Below are positions 57,893-64,000 of a stretch of 64,000 bases of DNA, piece after piece. The stretch lies in NCBI RefSeq assembly GCF_900105535.1, contig NZ_LT629779.1:3410001-3474000 (forward strand), given 5' to 3'. The notes under the pieces were generated by a model. The model ran no database searches. It was not told the DNA's origin and saw only the letters and a list, made by a program, of their open reading frames with translations. Within the stretch, counting starts at the first letter, position 1. Each line of letters opens with the position of its first letter. A program made the translations under genes and the position numbers. This DNA is from Pseudarthrobacter equi (GTDB lineage: Bacteria > Actinomycetota > Actinomycetes > Actinomycetales > Micrococcaceae).

Positions 57893-58117
57893 CTAGCGGC
57901 GGAGGTTCTTGCGGATCGACTGGCCGCGGACCACCATGCCCACCACGTGCAGGACCAGGCCCAGGCCGATCAGCGGCAGGGATGCCATCGCCAGGCCCTG
58001 GTTGCCGCTGGTGTTGCCCACGAGGTTCAGGATGATGCCGACGGCGATCAGGCCCATGGCGCTGAAGACCATGACTTTGTAGGAGGTTGGCGCGGTGGCC
58101 CAGAATTCGTTCAGCAC
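57893..58117 (-). CDS. Small two-helix membrane protein, 74 aa
   Basis: Two helices (VMVFSAMGLIAVGIILNLVG and LPLIGLGLVLHVVGMVVRG) with a basic C terminus (SIRKNLRR). Starts with GTG 6 nt after TAGACT, the same arrangement as thyA. Monocistronic by position. Function unknown. Confidence 0.72.
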   Translation of the reverse strand: MLNEFWATAPTSYKVMVFSAMGLIAVGIILNLVGNTSGNQGLAMASLPLIGLGLVLHVVGMVVRGQSIRKNLRR

Positions 58118-58123
58118 CGTCCA

Positions 58124-58129
58124 AGTCTA
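58124..58129 (-). promoter_or_regulatory. Leaderless-type -10 box (TAGACT)
   Basis: TAGACT, then TGGACG, then the GTG at 58117, nearly the same 15 bases as before thyA (TAGACT-GGGACG-GTG). Confidence 0.55.
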
Positions 58130-58176
58130 CCGGGGTTGCCTTGCCCGGACTGCCAGGGCCTACTCTCGCGCAGGTC

Positions 58177-59118
58177 CTAGAACAGCGCCTCCTGCACGGC
58201 CGGCACTGCCGAGGCGAAGTCTCCCGGTTCGATGGTCCGGGCCGTCAGGTGCGAGAGGTTCACCACGAACAGCGACTCGGTGCCGTCCAGCCGGGCCAGG
58301 ACGTTTGCCCCGCTGATGGCTGCGACAGTAAAGCCGTGCTCCCCGCCGTCCAGTGGATGGGGATAGGCGTGGCGGGCCGCCGGGCCGTAGGCGGCGTCCG
58401 CCTGGCCGGGACGCACCCACGTTTCGTCAACCACGGTGAAGCCGCCGACGGCGGTGCGGGCCAGCAGGTGCCGCACGTCGCCTGCATGGCGGCTGCTGAT
58501 GGCGTCCAGGTCTCCTGCGGCCAGTGGCTGCAGGAGCGCTTCGGTTTTAGCACTGGAGCGCACCAGCTGGGTCAGCGCCAGCTCGGCCGTGACCAGGTCC
58601 TCCAGGACCCGGACCACCCGGCCGTCGTCCGCCCGTGCCACGTAGCGGGCCACTGTGGCGCCCTGCTCGGCCAGCCTGTTCCACTTGCGGGGGCCGGAGG
58701 CAGTACCCACCTTGGTGGCGCCTCCGGCGAAGGTGGCCACGTAGAGCCAGTGCTCCTGCATCAGGTAGTCGCGGAGTCCGGGAGTCACGCGGCCGCCGCG
58801 GTGGAAGTCGTGGATCAGTCGAGATTCGTCCAGGACGAAGCAGCGGTCGCATTGCCGTCCCCTGGCGGCCGGGGCCGCTGCCTTGCAGAGGATGTGGTCG
58901 CGTCGGGTGGACGAGTGGACCACCAGGTGCCCCAGGCAGGACTTGGCCGGCCCTGCCACCCGAAAACCGAGCCGTGCGCCGGGACGGAGGCTCAGCTCCC
59001 GGAAATCCCCGGACGGTGACTGGAGGCGCAGGACCGGGGCACCGCCGTCGTCCGCTGCCGTAGCGGCCGGCGGACCATCCCAAAAGACCCCGTGGACCAG
59101 ATAACGGGTATCGGTCAC
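58177..59118 (-). CDS. DUF2797 family protein
   Basis: 313 residues. GTG at 59118 has AGGAG 4-5 nt upstream. The core motif HWLYVATFAGGATKVGTASG is the DUF2797 pattern, related to the GIY-YIG nuclease fold, and it follows a Cys cluster (ILCK, then R-Q-C-D-R-C-F, likely metal-binding). No known role; a nucleic-acid function is plausible. The N-terminal 60 residues form a beta-rich domain. It sits 29 bases after the CitE-type gene and may be co-transcribed. Confidence 0.82.
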   Translation of the reverse strand: MTDTRYLVHGVFWDGPPAATAADDGGAPVLRLQSPSGDFRELSLRPGARLGFRVAGPAKSCLGHLVVHSSTRRDHILCKAAAPAARGRQCDRCFVLDESRLIHDFHRGGRVTPGLRDYLMQEHWLYVATFAGGATKVGTASGPRKWNRLAEQGATVARYVARADDGRVVRVLEDLVTAELALTQLVRSSAKTEALLQPLAAGDLDAISSRHAGDVRHLLARTAVGGFTVVDETWVRPGQADAAYGPAARHAYPHPLDGGEHGFTVAAISGANVLARLDGTESLFVVNLSHLTARTIEPGDFASAVPAVQEALF

Positions 59119-59147
59119 GGGGTCTCCTGAAAGGCTGGGGGCGGGCG

Positions 59148-60011
59148 CTACAGCGCGGGCTGCACCCCAAAGGCTACAGCCAGCTTCATGATCTTTTCGG
59201 CGCGGCCCAGGCGGGGCAGGTCCGAGCCGTCGCGGATGACGCGGCCGTTGGCTTCGAAGTCGGCCATGAAGTCGGTGGCCCAAGCGACGTCCGACGGCGT
59301 GGGGCTGATGACCTCGTTGATCACGGGGGTCTGGTCGATGGCCAGGCACAGCTTGCCGGTCATGCCCATCATCACGGTTATGCCGGTCTGCTCTCGCAGG
59401 ATGGGGTGGTTGGTGCCCACGGTGGGGCCGTCGATGGGGCCCGGCAGGTTGCCGACGCGGCTGGCGACGACGAGCTTGGCGCGCGGGTAGGCCATGGCTT
59501 CGGGGGTGGCAGCCATGCCGGTGTCGCGGCGGAAGTCACCGGAACCGAAGGCCAGGCGGAAGGCGCCCTGGGCCTTGGCGATGTTGTTGGCTTCTTCGAT
59601 GCCGACGGCGGACTCCACCAGGGGAATAACCGGGGTCTTGCCGTCCATGCGGTGGAAGCTTTCGGTGACCTGGTCCGCGGATTCGGTCTTGGCGAGCATG
59701 ACGCCCAGCAGGCCGGGGGTGCCGCGGAGGCCGGCAAGGTCATCTGCCCAGAACGGGCTGGTGGCGTCATTGATGCGGACCCAGGCCTGGCCGCCACGGG
59801 TCAGCCAGTCCACCACGTTGCCCCGCGCCGTGTCCTTCTGGGACGGGTCCACGGCGTCTTCGATGTCAAGGATGATCGAATCTGCGCGTGAGACGGCGGA
59901 CTGGTCGAAGAGCTCGGTCTTCATGGCGTTCACGAGGAGCCAGGAGCGGGCGATCTCTGCGGGGATGTTGCGTTCAGGCCGTACGGTCTCTGCGGCGGTG
60001 GTAGACGTCAT
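59148..60011 (-). CDS. CitE-like CoA ester lyase (HpcH/HpaI aldolase family)
   Basis: 287 residues of the citrate-lyase-beta TIM-barrel family: LVNAMKTELFDQSAVSRADS, IILDIEDAVDPSQKD (metal-binding acidic motif) and TPVIPLVESAVGIEEANNIA (second metal ligand). Free-standing CitE proteins act as malyl- or citramalyl-CoA lyases or thioesterases; there is no citD or citF here, so it is not a citrate lyase complex. ATG lies 7 nt after TACTGT. Confidence 0.88.
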   Translation of the reverse strand: MTSTTAAETVRPERNIPAEIARSWLLVNAMKTELFDQSAVSRADSIILDIEDAVDPSQKDTARGNVVDWLTRGGQAWVRINDATSPFWADDLAGLRGTPGLLGVMLAKTESADQVTESFHRMDGKTPVIPLVESAVGIEEANNIAKAQGAFRLAFGSGDFRRDTGMAATPEAMAYPRAKLVVASRVGNLPGPIDGPTVGTNHPILREQTGITVMMGMTGKLCLAIDQTPVINEVISPTPSDVAWATDFMADFEANGRVIRDGSDLPRLGRAEKIMKLAVAFGVQPAL

Positions 60012-60018
60012 GGCTTCT

Positions 60019-60024
60019 ACAGTA
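60019..60024 (-). promoter_or_regulatory. Leaderless-type -10 box (TACTGT)
   Basis: TACTGT, then AGAAGCC, then the ATG at 60011. No Shine-Dalgarno sequence. The 190-base gap 60012-60201 also contains five GTCAGCC heptamers at 60170-60208 and no gene. Confidence 0.45.
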
Positions 60025-60201
60025 TCTGCCCCGCCACCGGCACGCGGAAGAAATGGGCTCCGGTGTGAGGATCAATACGAACTAAACGGGTTGTGACTGC
60101 GTTCCGGTTGCCCGTCCCGGCAGCGTCCGCCCGCCGCCTGAGCCTCCCGGGTGATCCGGACGAGCCGGGTCAGCCGGGCGGCGTCAGCCTGGTCAGCCGG
60201 G

Positions 60202-61332
60202 TCAGCCGCCCAGGCGCAGGGCTGCCACGATGCTGATAACGAGGCCAACGAACGCGAGCACGCCCACCAGGAACATCGCAGCCCCGGGATTGCCGAAGTT
60301 CAGGGTCCAGCCGAGGCCGAACCGGCGCGGCACCATGAGTGCGGGGTCGTCACGGTTGACGTAAACCAAGCCGCCGCGCCAGAACCTGTCGTCATCCACG
60401 TGCGTCAGGCCTGTATCCGGTTCCCCCTCATCCGGCACGCGGTTGTTCCGCGCCAGCACAATGGCAGCAACAGTGACTCCGGCCAGGACCGGAAGTACGA
60501 CGGCGAGCGGTGCCCAGGTACTGACGGTGCCCGTCCACATCAGCAGCGAGGAGAAGAGCATTCCGAGGTCGATCATGGCCACCAGTCCCAGCAGGGCTTT
60601 GACGCTCTGCGCCGTGTACCGGCGGTGCCAGCGGACGGAGGAGACCGGGTATGCGGGGTCAATATCCGGGCGGCTCCGATGGACTGCTGCTGCCACGACT
60701 GCCAGCAGCGCCGTCAGGCCGCACTGCACGAACACCAGCGAGAACGCGCTGCCGACCGACTTGGCGGCAAGCCGGTCCGGCACGCCGTCCGCGCCATAAT
60801 GCACGGCGAGCAGGCCCGGCATCGATGGATAGCGCAGAACACCGATTAGCAGGGTGGCGGCCGTGATCGCGAGCGCCGGGACCAGCCAGGGCCAAGGGAA
60901 GGGCACCCGCGCCGGCTGCGCTTCCAGCCCGTCTTCAGACGGCGCCCCTGCCCCCGGGCCGGCATCCGCTGCTGCGGCTTGCCGGACGCCCTCGAACCAC
61001 CCCCCGGCGGCCTTGACGGCGCGGATTGCGTGGTTGGCCAGGACAAAGCAGGCGTACCACGTCCCGACGAGGACCAGGACGGACAACGGCAGCAGCAGCG
61101 CCTCTCCGCTGGCGGCAGAGACGGCAGCCGTTGCCGCAGCCACAACCACTGCGCTGGCCAGCACCCGCTTGCGGTAGGTGCGGATCTGCCCCACGATCAC
61201 TGGATCAGCGGCGTAGCGGGACGGCACCCGGACCCCGAACGGCACCGTGGCACTGTTGATGGCCGGCAGGGCGAGGGCGAGGACGGTCACCATGGCCAGC
61301 AGCGCTGACGTCAGGATGATGGCGACGGTCAC
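60202..61332 (-). CDS. DUF1648/DUF5808 membrane protein, 376 aa
   Basis: About eight helices. The N half has YRKRVLASAVVVAAATAAVS; DUF1648 follows (Y-P-S-M-P-G-L-L-A-V-H-Y-G-A-D-G); the end carries a DUF5808-like motif (DDRFWRGGLVYVNRDDPALM, then RFGLGWTLNFGNP). This order is typical of SdpI-related membrane proteins. Starts with GTG and AAGGA upstream. It is divergent from the VOC gene, whose promoter region holds an operator-like repeat that could control both. Confidence 0.85.
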   Translation of the reverse strand: MTVAIILTSALLAMVTVLALALPAINSATVPFGVRVPSRYAADPVIVGQIRTYRKRVLASAVVVAAATAAVSAASGEALLLPLSVLVLVGTWYACFVLANHAIRAVKAAGGWFEGVRQAAAADAGPGAGAPSEDGLEAQPARVPFPWPWLVPALAITAATLLIGVLRYPSMPGLLAVHYGADGVPDRLAAKSVGSAFSLVFVQCGLTALLAVVAAAVHRSRPDIDPAYPVSSVRWHRRYTAQSVKALLGLVAMIDLGMLFSSLLMWTGTVSTWAPLAVVLPVLAGVTVAAIVLARNNRVPDEGEPDTGLTHVDDDRFWRGGLVYVNRDDPALMVPRRFGLGWTLNFGNPGAAMFLVGVLAFVGLVISIVAALRLGG

Positions 61333-61406
61333 GGCATGTCCTTTCTCCTTCCAGTTGTAGAAGAAATGTCCGCCAAAAGGAATGCCCTGCCAAAGACCCT
61401 TGACCT

Positions 61407-61435
61407 GTTACTTGTTTTTTGCAAGTGTTACTTGC
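61407..61435. promoter_or_regulatory. Operator-like repeat in the 61333-61467 gap
   Basis: GTTACTTG occurs at 61407-61414 and 61427-61434, exactly 20 bp apart (two helix turns), and the second lies in the perfect palindrome GCAAGT-GTT-ACTTGC (61421-61435). A TTGACC -35-like box starts at 61400. Likely binding site for the HxlR regulator encoded at 61908, controlling the VOC-HxlR pair. Confidence 0.6.
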
Positions 61436-61467
61436 ATCACCCCAAGTGCCTACGAAAGAAGACCATC

Positions 61468-61902
61468 ATGACTTCCATGTTCGTCAACCTGCCGGTCACC
61501 GACCTGGACCGCGCCAAGGCGTTCTACACGGCCATCGGATTCACCATCAACCCGCTCTTCACGGACCACAATGCTGCCTGCGTGGTTGTTGAAGAGGACC
61601 ACAGCTACTTCATGATCCTTGTGCGCGACTTCTTCCAGACCTTCACCGACCGGCCCATCGGAGACCCGGCCGCCGCAGTGTCCGTCTCAACGGCAATCTT
61701 CCTGGACGACAGGGAAGCCGTGGACACGGCGGTCGCCGCAGGCCTGGCCGCGGGCGGCTCCGAGGACCACCCGGCCACGGACCTCGGCTTCATGTACCAG
61801 CGCCAGCTCACGGACCCTGACGGCAACGTCCTGGAGTTCGGCTACATGCACCCCGCTGCGGCCGAACAGGGCCCCCAGGCTTTCGTAAACCAGCAGTCCT
61901 AA
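61468..61902 (+). CDS. VOC family protein (glyoxalase/bleomycin-resistance fold)
   Basis: 144 residues with the paired beta-alpha-beta-beta-beta modules of the VOC fold: start MFVNLPVTDLDRAKAFYTAI and end RQLTDPDGNVLEFGYM. The metal-binding Glu of the second half (LEFGY) is kept; the first-half site is not clear. VOC proteins act on or bind small electrophilic compounds. It pairs with the HxlR regulator 5 bases downstream. ATG at 61468 chosen as it opens the fold directly. Confidence 0.88.
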   Translation: MTSMFVNLPVTDLDRAKAFYTAIGFTINPLFTDHNAACVVVEEDHSYFMILVRDFFQTFTDRPIGDPAAAVSVSTAIFLDDREAVDTAVAAGLAAGGSEDHPATDLGFMYQRQLTDPDGNVLEFGYMHPAAAEQGPQAFVNQQS

Positions 61903-61907
61903 GGCCA

Positions 61908-62549
61908 ATGGCGGCACGGGACTATGGCCAGTACTGCGGCGTCACACGGGCCCTTGAGCTCGTGGGCGAACGCTGGGCCCTGCTCATCGTGCGCGACCTT
62001 CTGGTGGGGCCGCGCCGCTACGGTGAACTCGCCGCGGGTCTTCCGCGGATTCCGAGCAATATCCTGGCGGCGCGGCTCAAGGAACTGCAGGCGGCCGGGA
62101 TCATCCGCCGGGTACCACACTCGCGCGTCATTGTGTACGAACTGACGGCGTACGGCAGCGAGCTTGAGCCCCTGGTGCTGGCCCTCGGCGCCTGGGGGTT
62201 CAAGGCGATGGGCGAGCCCCGGGAGGACCAGGTCATCACCCCCGATTCAATGACCATGGCGCTGCGCACGGCATTCCGTCCGGAGGTGGCTGCCGGCTTG
62301 CCCCCAACCTCCTACGCCGCAGATTTCGGCCCGGCCGCCCTGCTGATCCGGGTGGACGGCCGCACTCTTGGAGTGGAACGCGGGGACGGCCCTGCCGACC
62401 TGGCTTTCTCTGCCGGGCCCGATGTTCGCCGGCTCATTTCCGGCGAGCTGACGCCGGGCCGCGCCATCATCACCGGCGCGGTCAAGGTGCTGGCCGGCCG
62501 CGGCCACCTCCTGGAGCGCTTCGCCAGCACCTTCCACCTGGCCGCCTAG
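61908..62549 (+). CDS. HxlR-family regulator with C-terminal extension
   Basis: 213 residues. Residues 1-100 are the HxlR winged helix: YCGVTRALELVGERWALLIV, RDLLVGPRRYGELAAGLPRI, and P-H-S-R-V-I-V-Y-E-L-T. The Cys near the start (Y-C-G) is the redox-active position in some relatives. The remaining about 110 residues are unlike usual HxlR proteins (about 110-120 aa) and have a sterol-carrier-like alpha/beta pattern. AAGG lies 3-4 nt before the ATG. Likely autoregulator acting at 61407-61435. Confidence 0.88.
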   Translation: MAARDYGQYCGVTRALELVGERWALLIVRDLLVGPRRYGELAAGLPRIPSNILAARLKELQAAGIIRRVPHSRVIVYELTAYGSELEPLVLALGAWGFKAMGEPREDQVITPDSMTMALRTAFRPEVAAGLPPTSYAADFGPAALLIRVDGRTLGVERGDGPADLAFSAGPDVRRLISGELTPGRAIITGAVKVLAGRGHLLERFASTFHLAA

Positions 62550-62587
62550 CCTCCCAGGCAATGTCCGGACTGCCGTCCCCCGGCAGC

Positions 62588-63529
62588 TCAGGGGATGTTG
62601 CTCGCCCGCGCGGTGACCCACAGCCGGTACCAGTCGGCGCGGGTCAGGGCTTTGGCAACGCGGGCTGCGTCCGCGCACGCCCTGATGCGGCCGGGGTTAA
62701 CGGTGCCAATCACCGGCGCGATACCCGCAGGGTGCTTCATCAGCCACCCCAAAAGGACCGACTCGCCGGACGTGCCGTGTTCGGCTGCCAGCTCAGCGAC
62801 GAGGTCCGCGGTAGCGGCTTGGGACGATGTCGGACTGTCAGAATCAGCTCCGGTGTAGAGACCCCGCGCCAGCGACCCGTAGGCCTGAAGCGTGATGTTG
62901 TTGCGCGTGCAGTACTCCAGTGTGCCGTGCGGAAAGCTGTAGTCCAGGTGCTCGGCGTGATTGACCAGTACCTGGCTTTCGAGCCAGGCCCGCTTGAGCA
63001 GGCTCATCTCCAACTGGTTGGCCACCACGGGCGTCTCCAACCGGTCCTGCAGCACCTCAATCTGCGCCGCGGACATGTTCGAAACGCCCAGTTGCCGCAC
63101 CTTTCCTTCGGCCATGAGCTGCCCGACGGCGGAGGCCACCTCGGCGGGGTCAGCCAACGGATCCGGCCGGTGCAGCAGGAGGATGTCCACGTAGTCTGTC
63201 CGGAGCCGTGCCAGGCTGGCGTTCACGCGTTCCAGGATGGCGTCCCGGCTGAGGTCGTAGTGCGTCTGCAGGCCGCGTTCGTTCAGCCTGATGCCGCACT
63301 TTGTCTGGAGGCGGATCCGCCCGCGAAGGCCCGGGGTGGAGGCGAGCACCTCGCCAAAGACGGCCTCGGACTTGCCGCTGCGGTAAATGTCGGCATGGTC
63401 GAACAGGGTGATGCCCGCGTCCAGGGCGGCCTGGACGGCAGCTGCTGCCTCGTCCACATGGCCGGGGCCATGCGGTTCGTCGGTCCAGCTGCCACCCAGG
63501 CCCATGCACCCGTAAATGAGTTCCTGCAT
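62588..63529 (-). CDS. Aldo/keto reductase
   Basis: 313 residues of the AKR TIM barrel, YdhF-like. Catalytic set: Asp and Tyr in F-D-H-A-D-I-Y (about 47-53), Lys in L-Q-T-K-C-G (about 78) and His in L-L-L-H-R-P. NADPH-binding end: A-P-V-I-G-T-V-N-P-G-R. ATG at 63529 chosen because MQELIYGCMGLGG opens the barrel; upstream codons are not family-like. It ends 34 bases from nothing on its strand and starts 34 bases after the GH13 gene, so the two may share a transcript. Confidence 0.9.
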   Translation of the reverse strand: MQELIYGCMGLGGSWTDEPHGPGHVDEAAAAVQAALDAGITLFDHADIYRSGKSEAVFGEVLASTPGLRGRIRLQTKCGIRLNERGLQTHYDLSRDAILERVNASLARLRTDYVDILLLHRPDPLADPAEVASAVGQLMAEGKVRQLGVSNMSAAQIEVLQDRLETPVVANQLEMSLLKRAWLESQVLVNHAEHLDYSFPHGTLEYCTRNNITLQAYGSLARGLYTGADSDSPTSSQAATADLVAELAAEHGTSGESVLLGWLMKHPAGIAPVIGTVNPGRIRACADAARVAKALTRADWYRLWVTARASNIP

Positions 63530-63563
63530 CAGGAATTCGCGTCCGGCCGGCCGGCAACCATCG

Positions 63564-64000
63564 TCAGCGCAGCCATGCGGTGGTGTTGGCCGGCAGCTTT
63601 CCGTCTTCCAGCGGCGCGCTGCTGACCAGGACGTCACCGGCGGGAAGCGCCACGGCCGTGTTCCCGAAGTTGGTCACGGACTGCCAGCCGTTGGGGCGCT
63701 TGAAGTGCAGGATGTCCGGGGTGCCGCTGTCCACCCATTCGAGTTCCTCGCCGGTCTGCAGTTCCCTGCGGAGCTTCAGGGCCTTGCGGTAGAGCTCCAG
63801 GGTGGAGCCGTCCGTACCGTCCTGCGCTTCCACGGCGTACTTGCTGAACCAGCCAGGCTGGGGCAGGTGGGAGCCGCCCTCACCAAACCCGAACGACGTG
63901 CCCTCAACCTTCCACGGCAGCGGCACGCGGCAGCCGTCACGGCCGATTTCCACGCCCTTGTTGCGGAAGAAGGACGGGTCCTGGCGCTCCGACTCGGGGA
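63564..64000 (-). CDS. GH13 alpha-glucosidase / oligo-1,6-glucosidase, 3' part
   Basis: C-terminal about 145 residues; the gene runs off the window. The frame stays open to base 64000 through D-P-S-F-F-R-N-K-G-V-E-I-G-R-D-G-C-R-V-P-L-P-W, the conserved segment after the GH13 catalytic domain in alpha-glucosidases that act on short alpha-glucans. The C-terminal beta domain follows (LHFKRPNGWQSVTNFGNTAV). The catalytic residues are upstream of what can be seen. Confidence 0.88.
   Translation of the reverse strand, partial: PESERQDPSFFRNKGVEIGRDGCRVPLPWKVEGTSFGFGEGGSHLPQPGWFSKYAVEAQDGTDGSTLELYRKALKLRRELQTGEELEWVDSGTPDILHFKRPNGWQSVTNFGNTAVALPAGDVLVSSAPLEDGKLPANTTAWLR

Noticed and set aside
59148..60011. 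Citrate lyase beta subunit of a full lyase
   Set aside because: No citD or citF partners; the free-standing CitE-like form acts on other CoA esters.

Overview
The window looks like chromosome of a high-GC Gram-positive bacterium of the Micrococcaceae, most probably Arthrobacter or Pseudarthrobacter. The grounds are base composition, frequent GTG and TTG starts, a mycothiol synthase (mshD), an OmpR-type GlnR regulator, an RpoC with the actinobacterial coiled-coil insertion, and many TANNNT promoters placed 6-7 nt before start codons. There is no CRISPR array, prophage, insertion sequence or rRNA. One tRNA gene (Trp) is present.

Layout. 1-5.4 kb: the 3' end of a GH1 beta-glucosidase and a 1403-residue polytopic membrane protein of unknown function. 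5.4-27.3 kb: the gene-expression core, read on the minus strand: tRNA-Trp, secE, nusG, rplK, rplA, two tandem-GNAT acetyltransferases, rplJ, rplL, rpoB, rpoC, rpsL, rpsG, fusA and tuf. A plus-strand thiolase and a YbaK-like deacylase, plus a minus-strand lipoprotein, sit between rplL and rpoB. The rplJ leader looks like an L10 autoregulatory leader with an attenuator. 27.6-28.8 kb: a class I aminotransferase, followed by a cluster of five short repeats. 29-33.4 kb: a PspC-domain envelope-stress locus (LuxR regulator, PspC-fused histidine kinase, and divergent PspC/toast-rack, small membrane and mini-PspC proteins).

33.6-46.2 kb: housekeeping and redox genes: pfkA, a DHA2-family exporter, an ankyrin protein translationally coupled to a YgfZ-type folate protein, a flavodoxin-like protein, a nitrobindin-type protein, GlnR, mshD, ppk and a Nudix/histidine-phosphatase fusion resembling MutT1. 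46.2-51.7 kb: a YtrA-type GntR operon with a perfect operator-like palindrome at its head, then thyA-folA, a small membrane protein and asd. 51.7-54 kb: a gene with an AbiEi-like N terminus and a DUF559-like C terminus, enclosed by two direct copies of a hairpin-forming repeat, then an AlkZ-type protein. 54-64 kb: murB, an MFS transporter, a MaoC/HadA-HadB-like pair, a DUF2797-type protein, a CitE-like lyase, a DUF1648/DUF5808-type membrane protein, a VOC-HxlR pair with an operator-like repeat upstream, an aldo/keto reductase and the 3' part of a GH13 alpha-glucosidase.

The most notable non-coding patterns are: twelve genes with a leaderless-type start signature; the repeat pair around 51.7 and 52.8 kb, whose hairpin arms differ by compensating changes; a 23-bp perfect inverted repeat at 20.6 kb; a five-copy GTGAGCGSGCGTT cluster at 28.8 kb; and two candidate autoregulatory operators. 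I see no clear-cut new multi-gene defence or biosynthetic system. The PspC locus and the repeat-flanked nuclease-like gene are the best candidates for follow-up.
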